In this document: positions 16,754-25,649 of the stretch, piece after piece
Layout: every line of letters starts with the position of its first letter
How positions within the stretch are numbered: position 1 is the stretch's first letter
Origin: Mesorhizobium sophorae
Lineage (GTDB): Bacteria > Pseudomonadota > Alphaproteobacteria > Rhizobiales > Rhizobiaceae
Length of the DNA: 64,000 bases
NCBI RefSeq assembly: GCF_002270415.1
Contig: NZ_NNRI01000013.1
Coordinates: 372,001 to 436,000 of the forward strand
Direction of reading: 5' to 3'
Made by a program: the position numbers and the translations under genes
Notes under the pieces: model-generated
Seen by the model: the letters and a program-made list of their open reading frames with translations, nothing else
Told to the model about the DNA's origin: nothing
Databases searched by the model: none

Positions 16754-16864
16754 CGCCCATTCGGCCCTGGACCGATTCCACTGCGTCCGAATGGACACGC
16801 AGCACTTCGGTGCTATTCTCCCGTCCGGGAGCCCAATCGGCGGCAACAGGGGAGAGAGACCATC

Positions 16865-17293
16865 ATGGCCAAGCAACCGGAATCCGATTCCTTCATGGAC
16901 ATGTTCGGCAAGTTCGGCCGCGACCTGAAAGTGCCCAACGTCGATGTCGAGGCAATTCTTGCGCATCATCGCAAGAACCTCGAAGCGCTGGAAAAATCGG
17001 CCCGCGCCAGTGCCGCCGGCGCGACCTCGCTGTTGTCCAGGCAGCGCGAAATGCTGCAGGACACGCTGCGTGAAGTCACCGAGATGGCGCAAAGCTACCG
17101 GGCGCCGGGCAATCCGCAGGAACTGATGGCCAAACAGACGGAATTCGCGCGCAAATCCTTCGAGGCTGCGTTGAAGAACGCCGGCGAAGTGGCTGAACTG
17201 GTCAAGAAATCCGGCACCGAATCGGTCGACATCCTGCGCACGCGCATCAAGGAGGCGATGGAAGAAATCCGCGCCGGCTACGACAGGAAGTAG
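16865..17293 (+). CDS. Phasin family protein
   Basis: A 142-residue, almost entirely helical protein with the phasin layout: FGKFGRDLKVPNVDVEAILAHHRKNLEAL at the N-terminus, then a heptad-rich amphipathic region to the end. Phasins coat polyhydroxyalkanoate granules, control granule size, and can activate the synthase. The neighbouring MaoC-type hydratase, which in other systems feeds (R)-3-hydroxyacyl-CoA to polymer synthesis, supports this. A GGAGAGAG ribosome site precedes the ATG. No polymer synthase or depolymerase gene is present in the window. Confidence 0.85.
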   Translation: MAKQPESDSFMDMFGKFGRDLKVPNVDVEAILAHHRKNLEALEKSARASAAGATSLLSRQREMLQDTLREVTEMAQSYRAPGNPQELMAKQTEFARKSFEAALKNAGEVAELVKKSGTESVDILRTRIKEAMEEIRAGYDRK

Positions 17294-17486
17294 CGGTCTC
17301 CGGCCAAGGTGGCATTGTTGCCGCAGACAGCCCGAAAGCCAAAGAAATCCCGATTTACCCTGCCGTTGCGGTGGGCGGCATGGCATGATCGCGGCCGAAG
17401 TCGGCGGAACGGATTCGCGCAGGGCGAATTGACAGGGGCCGCCAGTTCGTGGTCCGGAGGCGTTGGAAGCTATCGGGAAACCAGGA

Positions 17487-17984
17487 ATGACTGAAATACG
17501 GCCCAAGACGCCGCCGACCTACGAGCAATTGAGGACGATGGCCGGGCAGGAGCTTGGCGTGTCTGAGTGGACCACGGTCGACCAGAATCGTATCAACCAG
17601 TTCGCCGAATGCACCGGCGACCATCAATGGATCCATGTCGACCCCGTGAGGGCGCGACGGCAAAGCCCGTTCCGCACGACGATCGCACACGGCTACCTGA
17701 CGCTGTCGATCATCGGCGCACTGGCGCTCGGCATGGGCATCGTGCCCGAAAACACCCAGGCCGCCTTCAACTACGGCTTCGACAAGGTGCGTTTCCTGGC
17801 GCCGGTCAAGGTCGGCGCGCGCATCAGGCTGCGCACCACGCTGCTGTCCATGGAGGACAGAGGCCCTGGCCAGTATCTGATGAAGGCGGCCAATACGGTC
17901 GAGATCGAAGGCGAGGAAAAGCCGGCGCTCACCGCTGAAACGCTGGTCATGCTCTACGAGCGCCGCAAACGGGCAGGGGCCTGA
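17487..17984 (+). CDS. MaoC-like hot-dog (R)-specific enoyl-CoA hydratase / NodN-type dehydratase
   Basis: A 165-residue single hot-dog domain of the MaoC family. The hydratase catalytic motif is visible in NRINQFAECTGDHQWIHVDP, with Asp and His as the acid-base pair, followed by FRTTIAHGYLTLSII on the central helix. Length and sequence also fit the rhizobial NodN-like group. The ATG at 17487 is chosen with a GGGA eight bases before it; the in-frame TTG at 17463 is less likely. Lying 193 bp after the phasin gene it could supply (R)-3-hydroxyacyl-CoA for polyhydroxyalkanoate, but a role in fatty-acid or acyl-chain metabolism is equally possible. Confidence 0.82.
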   Translation: MTEIRPKTPPTYEQLRTMAGQELGVSEWTTVDQNRINQFAECTGDHQWIHVDPVRARRQSPFRTTIAHGYLTLSIIGALALGMGIVPENTQAAFNYGFDKVRFLAPVKVGARIRLRTTLLSMEDRGPGQYLMKAANTVEIEGEEKPALTAETLVMLYERRKRAGA

Positions 17985-17987
17985 GCC

Positions 17988-19427
17988 TTACGAAACGCTG
18001 GGCTGCGCGCGGCCAACGGTGCGGGCCGAGAGCAGCGCAAGGAACAGCGCGACCAGTGCCAGTGCCGTTGCCGTCTGAAAGGTGACCTGCATTCCCCGGG
18101 CGGCGGCCACGGAACTCAGAATGTCTTGTTCCCCGGCCGATGCGATGGCGAAGACGACGCCCATCAACGATGCGCCGGTGATGAGGCCGAGATTGCGCGA
18201 CAGATTGAGCAGGCCAGAGACGACACCGCGCTCGCCGGCGCCAACACCGGTCATGATCGCTGCATTGTTGGACGTCTGGAACAGCGCGTAGCCGATGCAG
18301 GTGACGGTGATCGGCACGACATAGCTGGCAATGCCGAGTTTCGTCATGGCGAGCGACAGCAGGAACGTGCCGATGGCAAGGCTGGCCAAGCCGGCAACCA
18401 TCATCCTGTGGGCCCCGAAGCGATCGGTCAGGCGTCCGGCCAGCAGCGCCGACAGGGCCGACACGAGCGGACCGGTCGACAGCACGAGGCCGACCCTTGC
18501 GGCATCGAGCCCGAGCCCGCGCGACAGGTAGAACGGGGCAACCACCAGGGTCGCCATCATCACCGTTGCGACGACGAGGCTCATCGCCAGGCTGGCGCTC
18601 AACTGGAGGTCACGAAAGCTGGCAAGCTTGATCAAGGGGTTCTTCACTTTCGCCTGCGCTGCGGCGAACAGAACGACGCCGATGCCGGCAGCTATCAGCA
18701 GGCCGAGGTTGAGTGCGCCGAAATTGCCCCTGCCAAGCGTCATGGCCAGCGCATAGGCGGCCAGCGTCAGGGCCAGCAGGGCAGTGCCCACGGCGTCGAA
18801 CTTGCCCCGATCAGCCTGGGCTGGCTTGCCGCGCGCCGGCAAGGCACGATAGGCGAGAGCGAAGGTGAGCATGCCCAGCGGCACGTTGACGAGGAAAATC
18901 GCCCGCCAGCCGAAGCCCGCGATCAGAAGGCCGCCGAGCGAGGGCCCAAGTGTCGTGCCGATTGCCGACATGGCGCCAAGCAGGCCCATGGCGCTGCCGG
19001 TTTTGGCCTTGCTCACCGTTTCGGCGACAAAAGCCAGCGTCAGCGCCATCATCAGCGCCGCACCAAGTCCTTGCACGGCCCGCGCGGCGATCAGCAGCCA
19101 GAGCGTTGGCGCCAGGCCGCAGAGTATGGATGCCAGCGTGAACAGCGCGATGCCGCCAAGCAGCAACGGCCGGCGCCCGAACATGTCGGCCAGCCGTCCG
19201 GCGCTGACAATCAATGTGGTGATGGCGAGCAGATAGGCCAGAACAACCCACTGCACCGACTGGAACGAAGCGCCGAACGCCTGCATCAGCGACGGCAGGC
19301 CGACGCTGGCAATGCTGGTTCCCAGCGACGACAGCAGCGTGGCGAGCGAAAGGCTCGCCAGCGCCCCGCGGGCGGATTGAGCCTGGGGCGGCACCGATAG
19401 GCGCTCATTTTGCTCTGCGATTGCCAA
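17988..19427 (-). CDS. MFS drug efflux transporter (DHA2/EmrB-QacA type)
   Basis: A 479-residue major facilitator with about 14 predicted helices. Landmarks: the motif-A-like loop GRLADMFGRRPLLLGG after helix 2, the RAVQGLGAALMMALTLAFV stretch in helix 4, and the antiporter motif C region GLLGAMSAIGTTLGPSLGGLL in helix 5. This fits proton-driven export of hydrophobic or cationic drugs. Translation probably starts at TTG 19427, since AAGGAG lies seven bases before it and no ATG is better placed. It is divergent from a LysR regulator, the common pump-regulator pairing, and convergent with the MaoC gene. Confidence 0.88.
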   Translation of the reverse strand: MAIAEQNERLSVPPQAQSARGALASLSLATLLSSLGTSIASVGLPSLMQAFGASFQSVQWVVLAYLLAITTLIVSAGRLADMFGRRPLLLGGIALFTLASILCGLAPTLWLLIAARAVQGLGAALMMALTLAFVAETVSKAKTGSAMGLLGAMSAIGTTLGPSLGGLLIAGFGWRAIFLVNVPLGMLTFALAYRALPARGKPAQADRGKFDAVGTALLALTLAAYALAMTLGRGNFGALNLGLLIAAGIGVVLFAAAQAKVKNPLIKLASFRDLQLSASLAMSLVVATVMMATLVVAPFYLSRGLGLDAARVGLVLSTGPLVSALSALLAGRLTDRFGAHRMMVAGLASLAIGTFLLSLAMTKLGIASYVVPITVTCIGYALFQTSNNAAIMTGVGAGERGVVSGLLNLSRNLGLITGASLMGVVFAIASAGEQDILSSVAAARGMQVTFQTATALALVALFLALLSARTVGRAQPSVS

Positions 19428-19485
19428 GGCGATCTCCTTTCCATCGGCTCCATAACCGGGGCTGTCGGAGATCTAGTCTCTTGGT

Positions 19486-19541
19486 TGATATGGCGGAAGG
19501 CGCAGCATTCGCATGTTATTCGTGCACCAAACGCCATATCA
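19486..19541. promoter_or_regulatory. Inverted repeat between the MFS pump and LysR genes
   Basis: A perfect 10-bp inverted repeat, TGATATGGCG at 19486-19495 and CGCCATATCA at 19532-19541, spans the short divergent promoter region (131 bp). The right arm ends 17 bp before the LysR start at 19559. This placement suits a LysR operator regulating the pump and the regulator itself. Confidence 0.45.
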
Positions 19542-19558
19542 TGTGCTATGATTCGCCG

Positions 19559-20452
19559 ATGGCATCGCCCGATCTCAATTTGCTCGTCGCTCTCGACGTT
19601 CTGCTGGCCGAAGGCAGCGTGGCCCGCGCCGCCAATCGTCTCAGTCTCAGCCCCTCGGCGATGAGCCGGACGCTGGCGCGGCTGCGCGAGGCGACGGGCG
19701 ATCCGCTGCTGGTTCGCGCCGGCCGCGGCCTGGTTCCGACACCGCGTGCGCAGGAGTTGCGGCAGCAGGCTGGTCGCGTCGTCCAGGATGCGGAAGCACT
19801 GCTGCGCCCTGCCAGGCTCCTCGACCTTTCGGACCTCGCCAGGACTTTCACACTGCGCACCAATGAAAGCTTCGTGGAAGAGTTCGCGCCGCGACTTGTT
19901 GCTCGCATCGAAGCGGAGGCGCCATGCGTGCGACTGCGTTTCGCGCCGAAGTCCGACAAGGATGTCACGTCGCTGCGCGAGGCGGCGGTTGACCTGGAAA
20001 TCGGCGTCGCCGGTGAAACCGGGCCCGAGATGCGCATTCAGGCCCTGTTTCGCGACAGCTTCATCGGTGCCGTGCGCGCTGGCCATTCCTTGAGCGAGGG
20101 CGTCGTGACGGCCGAGCGCTACGCGGCCGGTCGCCACATCAGTGTTTCGCGGCGTGGCCGCGAGAAAGGGCCGATCGATGAAGCCCTTGAGCGGCTTGGA
20201 CTCCAGCGGACTGTCGTGTGCATGGTTTCAAGCTTCTCGGCCACGCTTGCCCTGGCGCGTGCATCGGACCTGATCGCCAGCGTGCCCGAGCGGCACACCG
20301 AAGGCGCGCGCACCGGCATGCACAGCTTTCCGCTGCCGGTCGCCACCGTGGAGGTCACCATCTCCATGCTCTGGCATCCGCGTCTCGATGCCGATCCGGC
20401 GCAGCGCTGGTTGCGCGACTGTGTGCGCGAGGTCTGTGCGACATCTCGCTGA
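19559..20452 (+). CDS. LysR-family transcriptional regulator
   Basis: A 297-residue LysR regulator: winged helix at residues 1-60 (LNLLVALDVLLAEGSVARAANRLSLSPSAMSRTLARLREATGD region) and a periplasmic-binding-protein-like effector domain in the remainder. The ATG at 19559 gives the standard LysR beginning MASPDLNLLVALDVLL; an ATG six codons upstream is possible. It is divergent from the MFS transporter and probably controls it. The effector is unknown. Confidence 0.88.
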   Translation: MASPDLNLLVALDVLLAEGSVARAANRLSLSPSAMSRTLARLREATGDPLLVRAGRGLVPTPRAQELRQQAGRVVQDAEALLRPARLLDLSDLARTFTLRTNESFVEEFAPRLVARIEAEAPCVRLRFAPKSDKDVTSLREAAVDLEIGVAGETGPEMRIQALFRDSFIGAVRAGHSLSEGVVTAERYAAGRHISVSRRGREKGPIDEALERLGLQRTVVCMVSSFSATLALARASDLIASVPERHTEGARTGMHSFPLPVATVEVTISMLWHPRLDADPAQRWLRDCVREVCATSR

Positions 20453-20465
20453 CCACCTTGCAACA

Positions 20466-21869
20466 TCAACGCGCCATCGCCGCCTCAACCACCTTGAAAA
20501 TCCGTTCGTCCGCGCACTGGGCGACGTTGAAGCGCAGGAAGCGGCTGGCTGTCTGGGACAGGCTGAACGCATTGCCGGGCGCCAGCACGATGTTGTCGGC
20601 GAGAGCGCGGCGGGCGACTTCGGCCGCATCGACGCCATCCGGCAGGCTGCACCACAGGAACAGCCCGGCCGGCTGGTCGATCCAGGGCGTGATGCCGATT
20701 GCCTTCAGGCGGGTGCTCGTCTCGCCCATTGCGCGCGAAAGCCGCGCCCGCAGCAGATCCATGTGCTTGCGGTAGCTACCGTCCTTCAGCAGCGTCAGCA
20801 CCAGTTCGGCCGCAAGCCGCCCGCCGCCGAAGGTGGTGGCGATCTTGAGATCGGTCAGGCGCTCGATCCAGTCGCGAGGCGCTGCGATGAAGCCGCAGCG
20901 AACCGACGCGGACAGCGTCTTGGAGAAACTGCCGATCTGGACGACCCGGCTCAGTCCATCGAATGCCGCCAGCCTGGGGGCGGGCGCATGTTCGAAATCG
21001 GCAAAGATGTCGTCCTCGACGATGGTCAGGTCGGATTGATCGGCGAGCTTGAGCAAGCGGTGGGCCGTGACTGGCGACAGGATCGCGCCGGTCGGGTTGT
21101 GGATGGCCGAATTGGTGATGTAGAGCCGAGGCCGGTGCTCGGCCAACGCCTGCGCGAACAGGTCGATGTCCGGCCCTGACTGCGTGTAAGGAACGCTGAC
21201 GACCTTGGCGCGGTGGGCGCGCAGCAAAGCATGAAAATTGAAGTAGCAGGGATCGTCGACCAGTACCGTGTCACCGGGCTCGATCAGAAACCGGCACAGG
21301 AGATCGATGGCCTGCGTGCCCGATTCCGTCAGCATGATCTGTTCGGGAGAGGCTTCGATGCCATGCTCGGCCATGCGCCGAGCCAGCAGGTTCCGCAGCG
21401 GCGGCAGGCCGAGCGGCGTGCCGTAGTCGGCGAGCGCGACATCCTCGGCACGCGCCACGGTGCGCAGCGCGCGACGCAACCCTGCCTGGGGCATCCACGC
21501 GGCCGGCAGCCAGCCGCAGCCGGGTTTCAGACTGTCATCGCCTGCCTCCAGAGACTGGCGCGAGATCCAGAGCGGATCGACCGCGCGATCGAGCCGGGGA
21601 CCGATCTCGGCCAGAGACAGCGGCGCCAGCGAGCCGGCGGCATAGAAGCCTGAGCCCGGCCGGGAACGGATAGCGCCTTCTGCGGCGAGCCGCTCATAGG
21701 CTTCGACCACGGTGGATTTGGAAACCTGCATGGATTTGGCGAAGGCGCGGATCGACGGCAATCGCGCTCCCGGCGTCAGGCTGCGCGCGGCAATCCGCTG
21801 GCGGACAGTCGCCATCACGCTCTCGACCAAAGTGACCGTGTCCTCAGTCTCAAGCGCTGTTATCGTCAT
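20466..21869 (-). CDS. MocR-type regulator: GntR winged helix fused to class I aminotransferase
   Basis: A 467-residue MocR/PdxR-family protein. Residues 15-80 form a GntR winged helix (RIAARSLTPGARLPSIRAFAKSMQVSKSTVVEAYERL). Residues 110-460 are a fold-type I aminotransferase domain with the PLP lysine in GSFSKTLSASVRCGF and Asp of VEDDIFADFE. Such proteins bind PLP and an amino compound to control nearby genes. It is divergent from an EamA exporter, with a near-perfect palindrome between them, so it probably regulates that exporter. Confidence 0.9.
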   Translation of the reverse strand: MTITALETEDTVTLVESVMATVRQRIAARSLTPGARLPSIRAFAKSMQVSKSTVVEAYERLAAEGAIRSRPGSGFYAAGSLAPLSLAEIGPRLDRAVDPLWISRQSLEAGDDSLKPGCGWLPAAWMPQAGLRRALRTVARAEDVALADYGTPLGLPPLRNLLARRMAEHGIEASPEQIMLTESGTQAIDLLCRFLIEPGDTVLVDDPCYFNFHALLRAHRAKVVSVPYTQSGPDIDLFAQALAEHRPRLYITNSAIHNPTGAILSPVTAHRLLKLADQSDLTIVEDDIFADFEHAPAPRLAAFDGLSRVVQIGSFSKTLSASVRCGFIAAPRDWIERLTDLKIATTFGGGRLAAELVLTLLKDGSYRKHMDLLRARLSRAMGETSTRLKAIGITPWIDQPAGLFLWCSLPDGVDAAEVARRALADNIVLAPGNAFSLSQTASRFLRFNVAQCADERIFKVVEAAMAR

Positions 21870-21890
21870 CTGTACTGACTAGTCGACCAT

Positions 21891-21910
21891 TACAGTTTTG
21901 CAAAATTGTA
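21891..21910. promoter_or_regulatory. 20-bp palindrome in the MocR/EamA divergent promoter
   Basis: The block centred on TTTTGCAAAA extends to TACA at the left and TGTA at the right, giving a 20-bp dyad with a single mismatched pair. It lies between the divergent starts (21869 and 21976). It is the strongest candidate operator of the MocR regulator. Confidence 0.5.
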
Positions 21911-21975
21911 CCCCATTGTCTCTGGCGACGCCATAGGTGCAGGCCCGATAGAGGGCGAAACAAACGGAGCCTGTG

Positions 21976-22839
21976 ATGGACAAGATGGCGAGCGGCTGGG
22001 TGAACGGATTCGTCGGCGTGCTGATTTTCAGCGGCTCGCTTCCGGCAACGCGCGTCGCTGTGATGGATTTCGATCCAACCTTCGTGACATCGGCCCGCGC
22101 GGCGATTGCCGGACTGCTTGGTCTCGCCCTGCTGCTGGTGTTCCGCCAAAAGCGCCCGGAGCGAGGGGATCTGCTGTCGCTGGTCATCGTCGCGCTCGGC
22201 GTGGTGGTGGGTTTTCCCCTGCTGACGGCACTGGCGCTCAAGCACGTCACCTCGGCCCACTCCATCATCTTCGTCGGCCTGCTGCCGCTGGCGACGGCGA
22301 TTTTCGGCGTGCTGCGCGGCGGTGAACGTCCTCGCCCGGCGTTCTGGCTGTTCTCGTGCGTGGGCAGCGCGCTTGTCGCGGGCTTTGCCCTGATGCAGGG
22401 CGTGACAGCCTCGCCGGTCGGCGATGGTCTGATGCTGGCCGCCATCGTCGTCTGCGGCCTGGGTTATGCCGAGGGTGCAGCGCTGTCGCGCAAGCTCGGC
22501 GGCTGGCAAGTGATCTGCTGGGCGCTGGTGCTGTCGCTGCCGATCATGCTGTTGCTGACTTTCGCGACGCTGCCGCCATCCTTTGCCAGCGTCGGCTCCA
22601 ACGCCTGGATCGGGCTCGCCTATGTCTCGCTGTTCAGCATGCTGATCGGCTTCGTGTTCTGGTACCGCGGCCTTGCGCAAGGCGGCATCGCCGCCGTCGG
22701 ACAGTTACAGCTTTTGCAGCCGTTCTTCGGCCTGGCGCTGGCGGCGACGCTGCTGCATGAGCAGGTCAGTCCGCTAATGGTCGTCGTCACGCTCGGCGTG
22801 GTGCTGTGCGTGTTCGGCGCGAAGAAATTTGCCAGGTAG
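21976..22839 (+). CDS. EamA/DMT-superfamily metabolite exporter
   Basis: A 287-residue inner-membrane protein with about ten helices formed by two EamA repeats (roughly 8-135 and 150-285), as in RhaT/YdcZ/ThrE-like exporters of amino acids or related metabolites. The ATG at 21976, with a GGAG ribosome site, is preferred to the adjacent GTG. The second repeat ends in GGIAAVGQLQLLQPFFGLALAATLLHEQ, a standard EamA close. The divergent MocR regulator suggests the cargo is an amino compound or a vitamin B6 relative. Confidence 0.85.
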   Translation: MDKMASGWVNGFVGVLIFSGSLPATRVAVMDFDPTFVTSARAAIAGLLGLALLLVFRQKRPERGDLLSLVIVALGVVVGFPLLTALALKHVTSAHSIIFVGLLPLATAIFGVLRGGERPRPAFWLFSCVGSALVAGFALMQGVTASPVGDGLMLAAIVVCGLGYAEGAALSRKLGGWQVICWALVLSLPIMLLLTFATLPPSFASVGSNAWIGLAYVSLFSMLIGFVFWYRGLAQGGIAAVGQLQLLQPFFGLALAATLLHEQVSPLMVVVTLGVVLCVFGAKKFAR

Positions 22840-22862
22840 TTCCGGGGCGGCGGCTCCTTTCC

Positions 22863-23903
22863 CTAGAACTTCGTCACCACCCCGATGCCGATACCCTCGA
22901 AGCCGCCCATCGCCATCAAGGCCGCGGGCGCTTCTTCGAGGCTGATCTTCTTGCCGACCAGAAGTTCGGGCTTGAGCTTGCCGTTGCGGATCATCTCCAT
23001 CATCGCCTGGTAGCGATAGGCCTGCATGCCGTGGCTGCCGAGGATCTCGAGCTCGAAGGCAATCACCTTGTCCATCGGCACCTGCGGGCGGGCGTGCTCC
23101 CCCAGCATCAGGCCGACCTGCACATGGCGGCCGCGCCGGCGCAGGTTGGCGATCGAATTGAACGAAGTGGTGGGATGGCCGAGCGCGTCCATCGACATGT
23201 GCGCGCCGCCATTGGTGATCTGCTTCACGGCCTTGACGACATTCGGCGTTTTCGACGCGTTGATGGTGGCGACGGCGCCGATCCTCCTGGCGAAATCGAG
23301 CTTCTCGTCGGTGAGGTCGATGGCGATGACATTGGCGCCCATCGCGCTGGCGATCATGATCGCCGACAGGCCGACGCCGCCGCATCCATGCACGGCCACC
23401 CATTCGCCCGGCGTCACCCGACCCTGATCGACGATCGCGCGAAACGAGGTCACGAAGCGGCAGCCGAGGCTGGCGGCGGTGGCGAATTCCATCTCGTCGG
23501 GTAAGCGCACGAGATTGGTGTCGGCGTGTTCGATGGCGACATATTCGGCGAACGAGCCCCAGCCGGTAAAGCCGGGCTGTGTCTGATGTTCGCAGACCTG
23601 GTGATTGCCCGAGGTGCATTCGAAGCAGTGGCCGCAGCCGACGGCGAACGGCACGGTGACACGCTCGCCGGCCTTCCAGCGTGTGACATGCTTGCCGGCG
23701 GCCACCACGACACCGGCCAGCTCATGGCCCGGCACATGCGGCAATCGGATGCCGTCGTCATGTCCCATCCAGCCATGCCAGTCGCTGCGGCACAGCCCGG
23801 TCGCCTCGACCTTGATGACGACGCCATCGGCAGCCGGTTTCGGATCGGGAACGGTCTGGATCGTCGGCGCTTCGCCGAATTTCTCGAAGACGACGGCTTT
23901 CAT
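22863..23903 (-). CDS. Zinc-dependent alcohol dehydrogenase family protein
   Basis: A 346-residue medium-chain dehydrogenase. Catalytic zinc ligands appear in GLCRSDWHG and PGHELAGVV; the structural zinc loop shows four cysteines in CGHCFECTSGNHQVC; the NAD site is VHGCGGVGLSAIMIA. The start is the ATG at 23903 with GGGAG at proper distance. It should interconvert an alcohol and an aldehyde or ketone using NAD(H). It stands alone between the EamA gene and the maleylacetoacetate isomerase gene, so the substrate is not indicated. Confidence 0.88.
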   Translation of the reverse strand: MKAVVFEKFGEAPTIQTVPDPKPAADGVVIKVEATGLCRSDWHGWMGHDDGIRLPHVPGHELAGVVVAAGKHVTRWKAGERVTVPFAVGCGHCFECTSGNHQVCEHQTQPGFTGWGSFAEYVAIEHADTNLVRLPDEMEFATAASLGCRFVTSFRAIVDQGRVTPGEWVAVHGCGGVGLSAIMIASAMGANVIAIDLTDEKLDFARRIGAVATINASKTPNVVKAVKQITNGGAHMSMDALGHPTTSFNSIANLRRRGRHVQVGLMLGEHARPQVPMDKVIAFELEILGSHGMQAYRYQAMMEMIRNGKLKPELLVGKKISLEEAPAALMAMGGFEGIGIGVVTKF

Positions 23904-24000
23904 TGGCAACTCCCAACCTTCAAACGGCCTGTGGGAAACGATAGCCGATTCCCTGTGCGGTCAAGCGGAAATCGATTCCGCCAGACGGGCTGACCGGGTC

Positions 24001-24016
24001 GCGCCGGTACCGGCGC
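24001..24016. repeat. Perfect 16-bp GC-rich palindrome
   Basis: GCGCCGGTACCGGCGC is a perfect palindrome located 16 bp downstream of the minus-strand maiA stop and about 97 bp upstream of the alcohol dehydrogenase start. It has no loop and no T-run, so it suits a protein-binding site or a chance GC-rich dyad better than a terminator. Confidence 0.35.
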
Positions 24017-24031
24017 TACCCGTCGGCGGCC

Positions 24032-24682
24032 TTACTCGGCATCGATCTGGTTCTGAGGAGCCGCCTTCTGGAACGCCGAAAGGGCCATGCAAGCGGCGTT
24101 GATGCGCGCGATCGTCGGGTAAGGCGTCATGTCGAGGCCGAAGCGGGCATTGCTGGTGACCTGCGCGGCCAGGCAGATGTCGGCCAGGCCCGGCATGTCG
24201 CCATGGCAGAATGCTCCGGTCTCGGCCGCGGCAGCCAGGATCTTTTCCAGCGGCTGAAAGCCCTCATTCACCCAGTGACGGAACCAGTTGGTGATGTCCT
24301 CGTCGCCGGCGCCGAATAGAGTGCGCAGCGAGGTCAGCACGCGCAGATTGTTCACCGGATGGATGTCGCAGGCGATCATCTGCCCCAGCATCCTGACCCG
24401 CGCCCGGCCAGGCGCATCCTTCGGCAGCAGCGGGGGTTCGGGACGGGTCTCGTCGAGGAATTCGATGATCGCCAGCGATTGCGTCAACAGCGTTCCATCG
24501 TCGAGGATCAGCGCCGGCACCAGACCCTGCGGATTGACCGCGAGATAGGCTGGCTCCAGATGCTCGCCGTGGCGCAAATGATGCGGGACATAATCATAGC
24601 TCAGCCCCTTCATCTCCAGCGCAATCCGCACCCGATAGGAGGTGGAGGAGCGATAGTAGTTGTGCAGGACGATGTCGCTCAT
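24032..24682 (-). CDS. maiA: Maleylacetoacetate (or maleylpyruvate) isomerase, zeta-class GST fold
   Basis: A 216-residue zeta-class glutathione transferase. The N-terminal thioredoxin fold has the zeta signature SSTSYRVRIALEMKGL with the glutathione-activating serines; the cis-Pro segment is NPQGLVPALI; the C-terminal helical domain includes LADICLAAQV. It isomerises maleylacetoacetate to fumarylacetoacetate (tyrosine route) or maleylpyruvate to fumarylpyruvate (gentisate route). It lies 4 bp after a fumarylacetoacetate hydrolase-family gene, so the two steps are coupled. No dioxygenase gene is near to choose between the routes. Confidence 0.88.
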   Translation of the reverse strand: MSDIVLHNYYRSSTSYRVRIALEMKGLSYDYVPHHLRHGEHLEPAYLAVNPQGLVPALILDDGTLLTQSLAIIEFLDETRPEPPLLPKDAPGRARVRMLGQMIACDIHPVNNLRVLTSLRTLFGAGDEDITNWFRHWVNEGFQPLEKILAAAAETGAFCHGDMPGLADICLAAQVTSNARFGLDMTPYPTIARINAACMALSAFQKAAPQNQIDAE

Positions 24683-24686
24683 GCGC

Positions 24687-25382
<696 letters not shown>

Positions 25383-25527
25383 GTGGGTCTCTGCTTGGTT
25401 GCCGGAACATTCGGCCGATTTGTGCGGCCGGGCAAGGCGAATGGATCGAGAAAGCGCCGACGGCGCTTTCCGACGGAGATGGCGATGTACTATTTGGCAA
25501 TAATCTGGCCATGGTCGCGAGGGTATT

Positions 25528-25630
25528 CTAAAGCGCGTCGCGTTTGAACGGATTTGAGGCGACGCGCTTTAGGTCTTTGTCTCCTGCATGTCGTTCACCC
25601 AAAACCGGGGCCACTTTTGGGCGACATGCA
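25528..25630. repeat. Compound palindromic repeat element (two nested hairpins)
   Basis: Two neighbouring dyads form one element. The first is a perfect 14-bp inverted repeat, CTAAAGCGCGTCGC at 25528-25541 and GCGACGCGCTTTAG at 25559-25572, with a 17-base loop. The second pairs TGCATGTCG (25585-25593) with CGACATGCA (25622-25630), and inside it CCCAAAA (25598-25604) with TTTTGGG (25615-25621). I recognise this layout as a dispersed intergenic repeat of rhizobial genomes. It ends 19 bp before the response-regulator start, so it would lie in that gene's leader RNA. Confidence 0.6.
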
Positions 25631-25649
25631 TCAATCGCCCCTAACTGAA

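Noticed and set aside
18126..19400. 424-codon plus-strand open frame opposite the MFS pump
   Set aside because: Gln/Arg/His-rich antisense frame typical of high-GC DNA; the pump on the other strand has clear motifs and membrane helices.
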